Positions 42,600 through 51,434 of a stretch of 64,000 nucleotides of DNA are shown in pieces. The notes beneath the pieces are model-generated. The model searched no databases. It had not been told where the DNA came from and saw only the letters and a list, made by a program, of their open reading frames with translations. The stretch comes from Neoroseomonas oryzicola. Lineage in GTDB: Bacteria > Pseudomonadota > Alphaproteobacteria > Acetobacterales > Acetobacteraceae. The stretch is taken from positions 124,001 through 188,000 of the forward strand of contig NZ_JAAVUP010000002.1 of NCBI RefSeq assembly GCF_012163135.1, written 5' to 3'. Position 1 is the stretch's first letter, and each line of letters begins with the position of its first letter. The position numbers and the translations under genes were made by a program.

Positions 42600-43457
42600 T
42601 CACGGGTGACGGAACAGCCCGTTGCTCACGACAACCTTGTCACGCTCGACCACGCGCGCGCGGAACGCCGCGCCGCCTTCCTCGTGCCAGATCTCGGTGC
42701 GGATGGTCTCGCCCGGATAGACGGGGGAGGAGAAGCGCAGGTCCATCCGCCCGAAACGCGCGGGATCGTAGCCGCACAGCGCCTTCATCAGCGCGTGGCA
42801 CACCACGCCGAAGGTGCACAGCCCGTGCAGGATCGGCTGCTTGAAGCCGGCCTTGGCGGCGACCGCGGGATCGATGTGCAGCGGGTTGTGGTCGCCGTTG
42901 AGCCGGTAGACGATCGCCTGTTCCGGCCGCGTCGCCAGGTCCACCGTGATGTCCGGCGCGCGCTCGGGTTCCGGATGCGGCTTCTTCACCGGGCCGGACG
43001 GGCCGCCGAAGCCGCCGTCGCCACGCGCGAAGGTCGTGCCTTCGAGCGTCGCGAGCTTCTCGCCCGTCTTCGCGTCCAGCACGATGCGCTCGTTGTAGAG
43101 CAGCGCGCCCTTGCCGGGACCGCGGTCGACGATGCTGCTGATCCGCGACTTGCCGATGATCTCGCCTTCGGCCGGCAGCGGCTTGTGCAGGATGACCGAC
43201 TGTTCGCCGTGCAGCACCTGCGTCCAGTCCACGCCGGTATCCGGGTTGCGGATCCAGAAGCCGGGATAGCCCAGCACCACGGCCATCGACGGCATCGCCT
43301 TCAGCCGCGGCTCATACAGGAAGTCGAGCTGCTTCTCGTCCATCGGGTCCTGCCCGAGGCCGATCGAGAAGTTGTAGAGCGCCGTGTCCTGCCAGCGGAT
43401 GGTCTGGCGGATCTCCGGGATCGGGTAGTTGAGCAGGTGGTCGTGGTTGATCGTCAC
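42600..43457 (-). CDS. MaoC-like double hotdog (R)-enoyl-CoA hydratase
   Basis: This 285-residue protein has two hotdog halves. The C-terminal half has the hydratase 2 motif YRLNGDHNPLHIDPAVAA followed by GFKQPILHGLCTFG, with Asp and His of the catalytic pair. The N-terminal half (FSIGLGQDPMDEKQLDFLYE) lacks this motif, as in eukaryote-like MFE-2 hydratases. It hydrates trans-2-enoyl-CoA esters, often bulky ones. It overlaps the CoA synthetase gene by 4 bp. Confidence 0.93.
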   Translation of the reverse strand: MTINHDHLLNYPIPEIRQTIRWQDTALYNFSIGLGQDPMDEKQLDFLYEPRLKAMPSMAVVLGYPGFWIRNPDTGVDWTQVLHGEQSVILHKPLPAEGEIIGKSRISSIVDRGPGKGALLYNERIVLDAKTGEKLATLEGTTFARGDGGFGGPSGPVKKPHPEPERAPDITVDLATRPEQAIVYRLNGDHNPLHIDPAVAAKAGFKQPILHGLCTFGVVCHALMKALCGYDPARFGRMDLRFSSPVYPGETIRTEIWHEEGGAAFRARVVERDKVVVSNGLFRHP

Positions 43458-45592
43458 TTGCCGTCCTCCACCTCGATCACGGCATCCGCGGCGAAGGCGC
43501 CCTGGCCTTCGGGCAGCACCAGGAGCGGGTTCACGTCGACCGAGAGCAAACGGTCACCCGCACCCGCCGCGAAGCGCGACAGCGCGGCGAGCGCGCCGGC
43601 CAGCGCCTTCACATCCGCCTTCGGCCGCCCGCGCGCGCCGTCGAGCAGCGGGAAGCCCTTCAGCGAGCGGATCATCCGCTCCGCCTCGGCCTCGCCGAAG
43701 GGGCAGCGGCGGAAGGAGACGTCCTTCAGGATCTCGATGAAGACGCCACCGAGGCCGACCATCGCGACCGGTCCGAAGACCGGGTCGCGCGCGACGCCGA
43801 GCGCCATCTCGACCGCGCCCTTGATCTGCTTCGCGATCAGCACGCCCTCGATGCGCGCGCCGGGGGCGCGTTCGGCCGCGCGCTGCAGCAGCGTCGCATG
43901 CGCCGCGCGCACCGATGCGGCGTCGGCGAGGTCGAGGATGACGCCGCCGATCTCGCTCTTGTGCAGGATGTCGGGCGACAGGATCTTCGCGACCACCGGA
44001 AAGCCGAAGGACTCCGCCGCGGCAACGGCCTCGTCGGCCGACACGCAGGCCTTCTCGGGCACCGCGGGCACGCCGGCCTTGGCCAGGATGCGCTTGCCCT
44101 CGGCCTCGGTCGGCGTGGTCGCCGGCAGGGTCACGTCGGGGACGACGATCTCCTCGGGCGGCGGGGCGGCGAAGGCGGTGCCGAAGCGGCCCATCGCCTC
44201 GATCGCCGCGACGGCGCGCGTCGGGTCCTCGAAGACGAGATACCCGTCCTCCTCATAGGCCTTCACCTTGTCGGCCGAGGCGATGGCCGAGAGCACCCAC
44301 AGCCTGTCGGGGAACTTCTCCCGTGCCTGCTTCAGATAGGGCCGCAGCTTCGGCGCCATGGTGGTCGACCCGCCGGTCTGCGTCAGGAAGACCAGCATCG
44401 AGCCATAGCCGCCGGCCTCCGCGGTGGTCTCGAGGAATTGCGGGAAGAGCTCCGTCTGGTTCACCGCCTGGGCGGTGCAGTCCACCGGGTTGCGCGGCGC
44501 GCAGAAGGAGATCAGCGACTTGAGATGCGCCTGCGACGCCTCGGGCAATGGCGGCATGGCCACGCCCATCGCTTCCGCCGCGTCCGAGATCAGCACGCCC
44601 GCGCCGCCCGAGACGGTGATGACGCCCATGGTGTTGCGCACCGGATAGATGCGCTTCGTCGCCGCATAGGCGATGTCGAGCATCTGCTCCGTCGTGTTCG
44701 CGCGCACGACGCCGAATTCGTCGAGCACGGCCTGGGTGATGGTGTCGTCGCCGGCGATCGAGGCGGTGTGCGACTTCGCCGCATGGCCGCCCAGTTCGGA
44801 CCGCCCGACCTTCATCAGCACGACCGGCTTGCGGTTGCGCCGCGCGAGATCCAGCGCCGCGGTGAAGCGTGCGCTTTCCCGGATCCCTTCGGCATAGGCG
44901 CAGATCACCTCGACCTCGGGCGCCTGCGCCATCCAGCCGATGACCTCGCCGAGCGAGACGTCGCTCTCGTTGCCCGTGGTGATGCAGACGGGCGTGCCGA
45001 TGCCGCGCTGGCGCGAGACCGCGAAGACATGCGTGCCGTACGCGCCGGACTGGGAGGCGATGCCGATGTTGCCCGGCAGCGGCCAGCCCTGTTCGAAGGA
45101 CAGGGAGAACATCGGGTAGAAGTTCACCGCCGCGTTGAACAGGCCGAGGCAGTTCGGCCCCAGAAGCCGCATCCCATGCTTGCGCGCCGCGGCGACCAGG
45201 CGGTCCTGCATGGCCTGGCCGGCCTCGTCCACTTCGGCGAAGCCGGCGGTGAAGACGATCGCCGCGCGGCAGCCCTTGGCGCCGAGGTCGTCGACCGCCT
45301 GCACCGCGGATTCGCCCGGCACGGCGACGATGGCGACGTCGGGCGTCTGCGGCAGCGCGGTGACCGAGGCGAAGGCGGGCAGCCCCTGCACCGTCGGACG
45401 GTTCGGGTTCACCGGGAGGATGGTTCCCGCGAAGCCCTGGCGCTGCATGTAGGCGATCGGCCGGCCGCCGATGCGCGTCGCGTCGTCCGAGGCGCCGACG
45501 ATGGCGACGGAACGCGGGCGCACCATGGCATCGAGGGCGGCGAAGCCCGAGGCGGGCAGCGTTGGTCGCGGATGGCCGCCTTCGGCGGGCAT
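43454..45592 (-). CDS. ADP-forming acyl-CoA synthetase (acetate--CoA ligase family)
   Basis: This 712-residue fusion has a CoA-binding domain (RPRSVAIVGASDDATRIGGR), a succinyl-CoA-ligase-like region with the phospho-His in AAKSHTASIAGDD, and a C-terminal ATP-grasp domain (GFPVVAKILSPDILHKSEIG, GLGGVFIEILKDVSFR). It activates a carboxylic acid to its CoA ester. It is the first gene of the minus-strand cluster and probably supplies the first step. The next gene overlaps its stop by 4 bp. Confidence 0.93.
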   Translation of the reverse strand: MPAEGGHPRPTLPASGFAALDAMVRPRSVAIVGASDDATRIGGRPIAYMQRQGFAGTILPVNPNRPTVQGLPAFASVTALPQTPDVAIVAVPGESAVQAVDDLGAKGCRAAIVFTAGFAEVDEAGQAMQDRLVAAARKHGMRLLGPNCLGLFNAAVNFYPMFSLSFEQGWPLPGNIGIASQSGAYGTHVFAVSRQRGIGTPVCITTGNESDVSLGEVIGWMAQAPEVEVICAYAEGIRESARFTAALDLARRNRKPVVLMKVGRSELGGHAAKSHTASIAGDDTITQAVLDEFGVVRANTTEQMLDIAYAATKRIYPVRNTMGVITVSGGAGVLISDAAEAMGVAMPPLPEASQAHLKSLISFCAPRNPVDCTAQAVNQTELFPQFLETTAEAGGYGSMLVFLTQTGGSTTMAPKLRPYLKQAREKFPDRLWVLSAIASADKVKAYEEDGYLVFEDPTRAVAAIEAMGRFGTAFAAPPPEEIVVPDVTLPATTPTEAEGKRILAKAGVPAVPEKACVSADEAVAAAESFGFPVVAKILSPDILHKSEIGGVILDLADAASVRAAHATLLQRAAERAPGARIEGVLIAKQIKGAVEMALGVARDPVFGPVAMVGLGGVFIEILKDVSFRRCPFGEAEAERMIRSLKGFPLLDGARGRPKADVKALAGALAALSRFAAGAGDRLLSVDVNPLLVLPEGQGAFAADAVIEVEDGK

Positions 45593-45690
45593 GGTCGTTC
45601 CTCCGGTGATGTGCGGCGCGCAGGGTGGCTGCCATGCGCCGGGGCGGCAAGGGGGCCAGCCCTGCGCGGACGCGGAATCAGGCGCGCATG

Positions 45691-45721
45691 AAAAAGGGCC
45701 GCGACCCTGCGGCCGCGGCCC
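45691..45721 (-). terminator. Terminator of the SLT-SPOR gene
   Basis: GGGCCGCG (45696-45703) and CGCGGCCC (45714-45721) flank a 10-base loop, and the AAAAA at 45691-45695 reads as UUUUU on the minus strand. It lies 21 bp after the minus-strand lytic transglycosylase stop. Its sequence resembles the hairpin at 5719-5757. Confidence 0.8.
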
Positions 45722-45742
45722 CGATGCTGGAGGCGATGCGCC

Positions 45743-47065
45743 TCAGGCGCCCGGCGCGACCACCGTGCAGGCGCCGTGGGCGCGCAGGCGCGAACAGGCC
45801 TGCTCCGCCGCCTGGCGGCTCAGTCCGGTGACGCGCGCGCGGTACAGGGTCGAATTACCCTGGCGGACCGGCGTGACCGCGGTGCGCGTGCCCATCTGGG
45901 CGACGGTGTCGCGGGCCTGGTTCGCCGTGGTGCGGGCGAGATTTTCCGAGGCGAAGGCGCCGACCTGCACGCTCCACTGGCTGCCGCCATTGCCGGCCGC
46001 GACGGGGGCGGCGGGCGTCGGCAGCGAGGCCTGGCGGACCGGCACCGGGGCGCTCGGCAGGGTGCCGGCATGGGCGGTGCCGACCAGTCCGAAGCCGCGG
46101 AGCGGCGCGGCGGCCGGGGCGCGGCGCTCGGCGGCGCGGGCGGCGGCGGCCTCCTCGGCCTGCTGCTGGGCGCGCTCGATTTCCGACTGGCGGGCGGCCT
46201 CGGCGATGGCGAGGCGGGCGCTCGGCGTCAGGGTCGGGTTCTCGATGCCCTGCATGTAGGTCGGCGTCAGCGCGGCCTGGGCCTGGCCGACGACCGACGG
46301 TGCGGGCGGCGGCGGCGGGGCGACGGCCGCGAGGCTCGCGACCTGCACCGGGGCGGCGACGGGCGGCGGCGGCGCGGCCGCCACCTGGACCGGGGCGGGC
46401 GTGTCGCGCTGGTCGCGCAGCGCGAGCGCCGTGCCGCTGCCCACCGGGCGCGGCCCGGCCGGGACGTAGAAGCCCATCTCGGCGGCGGCGTAGACTTCCG
46501 GCGCGGCGCGGCGGTTCGGCGCGGCGCTGGCGATGCGCGGGCCGATGCGGGAGACGTAGTTGCGCGTCTCGTTCGGCAGGCCGCGGCCGCCCCAGAGGTA
46601 TTCCTCGAGCCGGCGCGGGCCGGCGTTGTAGGCGGCGAGGAAGGCCGGGTTGCCGTAGAGCTCGTACATCTCGCGCAGATAGGCGGCGCCGGCCTGGATG
46701 CTGTCGTAGGGGTGATAGGGATCCGGGCCGAGGTTGTAGCGGGCCTGCAGTTCCCGGTAGGTCCCCGGCATCACCTGCATCAGACCCATCGCGCCGGCCG
46801 GCGAGACGGCATTGGCACGCCCGCCACTCTCCTGGCGCATCACCTCACGGATCCAGAGTTCCGGCACGTCGAACCGGCGGGAGGCGTCGCGAATCCAGGG
46901 TCCCCAGGGGTCGCTCGGCGGCCCGGGCGGGGACGTGCTGTCCGGCCGGTTGTAGTAGGGCCCGTTCGACGCGCTGCGCGTCCCGGTCTGGGCACAGGCG
47001 GAGAGCAAGGCCATCAACGCGATGGCCATGACGGCCCTGGCACCGCCCCTGAGAGTTCCGGTCAT
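45743..47065 (-). CDS. Lytic transglycosylase lipoprotein with SPOR domain
   Basis: This 440-residue envelope protein has a lipobox in ALMALLSACAQTG. The SLT domain carries the catalytic Glu in EVMRQESGGRANAVSPAGAM, then GLMQVMPGT and FLAAYNAGPRRLEEYL. A long Pro/Ala linker follows, and the C-terminal 75 residues are a SPOR domain (SQWSVQVGAFASENLARTTA), which binds denuded glycan strands at the septum. SLT and SPOR in one lipoprotein resemble an RlpA- or MltC-like division enzyme. A terminator follows. Confidence 0.92.
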   Translation of the reverse strand: MTGTLRGGARAVMAIALMALLSACAQTGTRSASNGPYYNRPDSTSPPGPPSDPWGPWIRDASRRFDVPELWIREVMRQESGGRANAVSPAGAMGLMQVMPGTYRELQARYNLGPDPYHPYDSIQAGAAYLREMYELYGNPAFLAAYNAGPRRLEEYLWGGRGLPNETRNYVSRIGPRIASAAPNRRAAPEVYAAAEMGFYVPAGPRPVGSGTALALRDQRDTPAPVQVAAAPPPPVAAPVQVASLAAVAPPPPPAPSVVGQAQAALTPTYMQGIENPTLTPSARLAIAEAARQSEIERAQQQAEEAAAARAAERRAPAAAPLRGFGLVGTAHAGTLPSAPVPVRQASLPTPAAPVAAGNGGSQWSVQVGAFASENLARTTANQARDTVAQMGTRTAVTPVRQGNSTLYRARVTGLSRQAAEQACSRLRAHGACTVVAPGA

Positions 47066-47362
47066 TCCCCCTGGTCCCCATTCGGCCCCGGCATCATGCC
47101 AGCCCTAACAAGGGACGAGCCGGATCCCCTTCCGGCCCCTCCGGGCTGGCCCGCCAGCGGGCGATACACACAGTCCTCTGAAGTCTTGCGTAGGCCAGGC
47201 CCCGAGGCCGGGTCAAGCATTCCCGCCGCACCGCATCATGTGGTGGGTCGGCCGCCGCCCCCGATGCCAGGGGTGGAAGTCATCCACCATATTGCGGCCA
47301 TTCCGGGGCGGTCGAATATGCTGGCTCGATTGCGCACCGCCCCGATTCCGGAGACCTGTCAC

Positions 47363-47917
47363 ATGCTCGACCCGCGCCGGCTCGCGCCGATTTGTGTTCT
47401 TCTCGCCCTGGGCGGCGGGCTCGTGGCCTGCGCCCCCGCAACGAATTCCACGGTGGATCGCTCGGCGCTGGGCGCCTCGGGCTATGTCTCCTACGGGACG
47501 ATCGTCGGCATGCGGCCGGTGTCCGTGCAGGGGACCCGGACAGGGCTGGGCGCCGGGACGGGCGCGGTCGCGGGCGGCCTGGTGGGCAGCACCATCGGCG
47601 GCGACTGGCGCGCGCGCACGGTGGCGGGCGTGGTCGGCGCGCTCGCCGGCGGCGTGGCGGGTGCGGCCATCGAGGAAGGCGTCACCCGCGGCAATGCCAT
47701 GGAATTCATCATCCGCGACGATGACGGCTCGACGCGGGCGGTGGTGCAGACCAACGAGCTCGGCCTGAACGTGGGCGACCGCGTCGTCATCACCCAGACC
47801 GACCGGATCCGGCTGTCGCGCGCCGGCGGGCCGGCCCCGGCCGGGTATGGCGGCTATTCGGGCGCCTATGGCGGCGGCGGATATGGCGGGCCGGTCGACG
47901 CCCGCGGCGGCAAGTAG
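47363..47917 (+). CDS. Glycine-zipper outer-membrane lipoprotein (SlyB/Pcp-like)
   Basis: This 184-residue protein has the lipobox in LLALGGGLVACAPATN. The middle holds a glycine zipper, GTGAVAGGLVGSTIGG then VAGVVGALAGGVAGAAIEEG, followed by a beta domain (GNAMEFIIRDDDGSTRAVVQ) and a Gly/Tyr-rich tail (GYGGYSGAYGGGGYGG). The frame runs far upstream, but ATG 47363 opens the signal peptide. It is divergent from the transglycosylase gene; the 297 bp between hold no other gene and probably both promoters. Confidence 0.9.
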   Translation: MLDPRRLAPICVLLALGGGLVACAPATNSTVDRSALGASGYVSYGTIVGMRPVSVQGTRTGLGAGTGAVAGGLVGSTIGGDWRARTVAGVVGALAGGVAGAAIEEGVTRGNAMEFIIRDDDGSTRAVVQTNELGLNVGDRVVITQTDRIRLSRAGGPAPAGYGGYSGAYGGGGYGGPVDARGGK

Positions 47918-47967
47918 CGGCCGCCACCCTTTCGGCCCGGGCGAGGGGGGTGTAGAAGCCGCCCCCC

Positions 47968-48801
47968 ATGTACCATGCCGCAAACCCGGTCCGAGAATTC
48001 GACGCAGCGGCGCCGCGCCGGCGCGAACGCGCGCTCGAGGACCTCGAGGGCGGCTTCGCCCGCTGGCGCCTGGCCTGGGCGCTGGCGCGCGGGGACATCA
48101 CGCACCGCTACCGCGGCTCGGTGCTCGGGCCCTTCTGGCTGACGATCTCGACCGGCGTGATGCTGACCGCGCTCGGCATCCTCTACGCCAAGCTCTTCAA
48201 GATGGATGTCGCGAGCTATCTGCCGTGGCTGTCCGTCAGCCTGATCGTCTGGGCGGTGATCTCGCAGGTGGTCACCGACGCGACCACGAGCCTGACCGGG
48301 GCGGAGGGCGTGATCCGCCAGATGCCGCTGCCCTACACGGTCCATGCGCTGCGCGTGGTGTTCCGCAACGCGGTGGTCGCGGCGCACAACCTGCCGCTCA
48401 TCTTCGTGGTCTTCGCGGTGTTCGGCGTGATGCCGTCCTGGACGGTGGTGCTGGCGATACCCGGGCTGTTGCTGCTCGGCGTGGCGGGCTTCGCCGCATC
48501 GATCTTCCTCGGCATGATCTGCGCGCGGTTCCGCGACATCCCGCCGATCGTCGGATCGGTCATGCAGATCGCCTTCTTCGTCTCCCCGGTGATCTGGAAG
48601 CCGGAGATGGTCGGGCATTGGGAACCCTTCCTGCCGATCAACCCCTTCTTCGCGCTGATGGAGACGATCCGGGCGCCGCTGATGGGCACGACCGGCGGGA
48701 TCGTCGTGTGGCTGACGGCGGTCTTCTGGACCGGCGTCCTGGCCGCGCTGGCCTGGACCTTCTTCGCCCGCTTCCGCGGCCGCATCGCGTTCTGGGTCTG
48801 A
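47968..48801 (+). CDS. ABC-2 polysaccharide export permease (Wzm-like)
   Basis: This 277-residue membrane protein has six hydrophobic segments. The N-terminal amphipathic region ARGDITHRYRGSVLGPFWLT and later MQIAFFVSPVIWKPEM are typical of Wzm/KpsM permeases for O-antigen or capsule. It is the first gene of the surface polysaccharide locus, 4 bp before its ATPase partner. Confidence 0.92.
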   Translation: MYHAANPVREFDAAAPRRRERALEDLEGGFARWRLAWALARGDITHRYRGSVLGPFWLTISTGVMLTALGILYAKLFKMDVASYLPWLSVSLIVWAVISQVVTDATTSLTGAEGVIRQMPLPYTVHALRVVFRNAVVAAHNLPLIFVVFAVFGVMPSWTVVLAIPGLLLLGVAGFAASIFLGMICARFRDIPPIVGSVMQIAFFVSPVIWKPEMVGHWEPFLPINPFFALMETIRAPLMGTTGGIVVWLTAVFWTGVLAALAWTFFARFRGRIAFWV

Positions 48802-48805
48802 CGCC

Positions 48806-49546
48806 ATGGCGCTCGTCGACGTCGCGGGGCTCGCGATCGAGTTCCCGCTCTATCACCACAACGCGCGATCGCTGAAGCAGCGGATCCTCGCCTCCTCGCC
48901 GCTGCGGCTGAAGAAGGACGAGGACAACCGCATCGTCGTTGCGGCTCTGCGCGACCTCACGTTCCGGATCGGCAATGGCGAGCGCGTCGCCCTGGTCGGC
49001 CCGAACGGGGCGGGGAAGACGACGCTGCTGCGCACCATCGCCGGCGTCTACGAGCCCGTCGCGGGCACGCTGCGGGTCGAGGGGGAGATCGGGTCCCTGA
49101 TCGACCCCGCGGCCGGGATGGACCCGCTGCTGACGGGGCGCGAGAACGTCGTGCTGCGCGCCCTCTATCGCGGCCTGACCGAGGCGGATGGCCGCGCGCT
49201 CGCCGACGAGGTGGCGGGCTTCGCCGGCCTCGGCGAGTTCTTCGAGGTGCCGATCCGTGGCTATTCTGCGGGCATGAGCGTGCGCCTGTCCTTCGCCATG
49301 GCGACGGCGATGACACCGTCGATCCTGCTGATGGACGAATGGTTCCTCGCCGGCGATTCCGACTTCATGAAGAAGGCCGAGACGCGCCTGTCCAAGCTTG
49401 TCACCGATGCCGAGATCCTGATCATCGCGACGCACGACATGTCCATCGTGCGGAAGTGGTGCACGCGGGCGATCCGGCTGGAGGGCGGGCGAATCCTCGC
49501 CGACGGCACGGTGGACGAGGTGCTCGGCGCGGAGACGGTGACCTAA
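48806..49546 (+). CDS. Polysaccharide export ATPase (Wzt-like, short form)
   Basis: This 246-residue ATPase has Walker A VGPNGAGKTTLL, signature GYSAGMSVRLSFAMA, Walker B ILLMDEWFLAGD and H-loop IATHDMSIV. The N-terminal 40 residues (LYHHNARSLKQRILASSPL) are the usual Wzt/KpsT lead-in. It lacks the C-terminal carbohydrate-binding domain that long Wzt proteins use to check chain ends. Its stop overlaps the convergent methyltransferase by 4 bp. Confidence 0.94.
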   Translation: MALVDVAGLAIEFPLYHHNARSLKQRILASSPLRLKKDEDNRIVVAALRDLTFRIGNGERVALVGPNGAGKTTLLRTIAGVYEPVAGTLRVEGEIGSLIDPAAGMDPLLTGRENVVLRALYRGLTEADGRALADEVAGFAGLGEFFEVPIRGYSAGMSVRLSFAMATAMTPSILLMDEWFLAGDSDFMKKAETRLSKLVTDAEILIIATHDMSIVRKWCTRAIRLEGGRILADGTVDEVLGAETVT

Positions 49547-50196
49547 GCCACCGTGTCCGGCCGGCGGAGCGCGATATCGTACAGCGCTTCCCCGTTCATG
49601 CAGAAATAGGCGACCGGCCAGCCATCCGCGACGGCGAACTCGCACACCGCCTGGTGCACGCCGAAGACGCCGAGGCCTGGGCGCACGATCCGCGCGAAAT
49701 CATTGAAGACGAGCAGCCCGCCCGGCTTCACCCGCGCCTTGGCGGCGGCGATGTCGGCGGCGACCGCCTGGTATTCGTGGTCGGCGTCGACATAGATCCA
49801 GTCGAAGGCCGGCGCGCCGGGGGTGGCGAGGTAGGCCGTCGTCATCGTCTCGTGCCGATGGACGCGCGGGTCGTCCAGCACGTCCTTGCGGCAGTTCTCG
49901 AAGGTGATGTCGACCAGGTGCAGCGCCGACGGCTGCACGACGTCGAGGATCGCGCGCGCGAAATCGCCGCGCCAGGTGCCCAGTTCGCAGACGACGCCGC
50001 CCTTGGGCAGGCGGCGGAGCATCTCGGCGCGGTCATTCAGCAGCACTGCCCCGTCGAGCTGCTGCTGCGGAATGGTCGGCGCATGCGCCGGCGCGGGCCG
50101 GAACACCAGCCGCATGAGGCGGGCGAGCGTCTTCAGCCATTCCGGCGTCAGCCGCCGGAAGAACAACTCGGCACGGTAGAGGCTGTCGCGGCTCAT
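49543..50196 (-). CDS. Class I SAM-dependent methyltransferase (family 24 type)
   Basis: This 217-residue protein has the SAM motif GGVVCELGTWRGDFARAILD and a later FDWIYVDADHEYQAVAADIA, typical of Methyltransf_24 enzymes in glycan loci. GLLVFNDFARIVRPGLGVFG follows. The frame is open far upstream, but ATG 50196 gives the family start (MSRDSLYRAELFFRRLTPEW). It probably modifies a sugar or a chain end. Confidence 0.85.
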   Translation of the reverse strand: MSRDSLYRAELFFRRLTPEWLKTLARLMRLVFRPAPAHAPTIPQQQLDGAVLLNDRAEMLRRLPKGGVVCELGTWRGDFARAILDVVQPSALHLVDITFENCRKDVLDDPRVHRHETMTTAYLATPGAPAFDWIYVDADHEYQAVAADIAAAKARVKPGGLLVFNDFARIVRPGLGVFGVHQAVCEFAVADGWPVAYFCMNGEALYDIALRRPDTVA

Positions 50197-50290
50197 ACGG
50201 TGGGCTCGGCACCCGTCGGGGCTGGCATGGGGTGAAGGCTGCTTCCTGGGTTGCGCGGCGGGGTCCGTCCCGGTCGGCCGCGGGCGCCGC

Positions 50291-51430
50291 TTATCGCCCG
50301 CCGGCCGCCCCGGGGCTAGTCCCGCGGGCGCTCGCGGCGAGGATCGAGACGAGTTGCGCGGTGAGGCCATCCCAGTCGGCCAGGCGATGCGCGCTCTCCC
50401 GCGCCCCCGCGGCGAGGGCGGCGAGGCGCGTGGCGTCGCAGGCCTCGGCCATGGCGGCGGCGAGCGCCTCGGCCGAGACCGCCTGGGCGACCAGGCCGTC
50501 CAGCCCGTCGCGGACCTGTTCCGCCAGCCCGCCGACCGGGGTGACGATCGCCGGCACGCCGAGCGCCAGGGCGACGGGAACCACGCCACTCTGGCTGGCT
50601 TCCCGGTAAGGCAGGACCGCGGCATCCGCCGCGGCGAGCAGGCCGACGAGGTCGGTTTCCGACAGCCAGCCGGGCCGCAGGGTGACGCCCGGCAAGGCGC
50701 CGATCCCCGGGGCCAGTGCCTCCGGATCCCCTTCGCCGGCGACGAGCAGGGTCGCGCCAGGATGGTCGCGCCGGAGCAGCGGCCAGGCGTCGCGCAGCAG
50801 GTCGATGCCCTTGTAGGGCAGCAGGCGGCCGAGATGGACGAAATGCGGGCCGCCGCCCGCGGGACGTGCCGGCCGGGCGTCCGCCCCGGGCACCACCGGC
50901 GCCGGCAGTGTCAGGCGATGCAGCGGCAGGTCGGGACGCCGCCGGCGCAGGCCCGCGGCCACGCTGTCCGAGAAGACGATCGCCTCCGCCGCGGCATCGA
51001 GTTCGCGGCCGAGGCGCCATTCCCACAGCGAGGCCGGGTCACCGGGATGCGGTTCGGCGTCATGGACCATCGGCACGTAGCGCAGCCCGGCCCGCTTCAG
51101 GACGGGGGCGACCAGGGGCGTCCAGAGATGCGTCATGGTCGAGACCACGGCATCGGCCTGGAAGCCCTGGGCCTGGCGCCGCAGGCGACGTGCGAGGAAG
51201 GGCACCGCCGGCAGCCGCGCGGCGAAGCCCGCGAGGCTGGAATAGGTCCGCACCGCGTCGACCGGCAGGCCGAGCGCCTCGATCCCGTCGCGCAACTCGC
51301 ATTGCGCGGAGATCGACAGCGCGACTTCGACGTCGGGCCGCCGCGCCAGGGCGGTGGCGAGGGCCTGGCTGATCTGCGCCCCCGCCCCCCGACGCCCCCA
51401 GTACCAGAGCAGGATGCGCAGCGGCGCCAC
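50291..51430 (-). CDS. Glycosyltransferase family 4
   Basis: This 379-residue GT-B enzyme has the Rossmann start ILLWYWGRRGAGAQISQALA and a C-terminal donor site FVHLGRLLPYKGIDLLRDAW, then PYREASQSGVVPVALALGVP, where E of the EX7E-type motif sits. The start is GTG 51430, 4 bp after the upstream glycosyltransferase stop. The donor and acceptor sugars are not readable from sequence. Confidence 0.9.
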   Translation of the reverse strand: MAPLRILLWYWGRRGAGAQISQALATALARRPDVEVALSISAQCELRDGIEALGLPVDAVRTYSSLAGFAARLPAVPFLARRLRRQAQGFQADAVVSTMTHLWTPLVAPVLKRAGLRYVPMVHDAEPHPGDPASLWEWRLGRELDAAAEAIVFSDSVAAGLRRRRPDLPLHRLTLPAPVVPGADARPARPAGGGPHFVHLGRLLPYKGIDLLRDAWPLLRRDHPGATLLVAGEGDPEALAPGIGALPGVTLRPGWLSETDLVGLLAAADAAVLPYREASQSGVVPVALALGVPAIVTPVGGLAEQVRDGLDGLVAQAVSAEALAAAMAEACDATRLAALAAGARESAHRLADWDGLTAQLVSILAASARGTSPGAAGGR

Positions 51431-51434
51431 CCGC

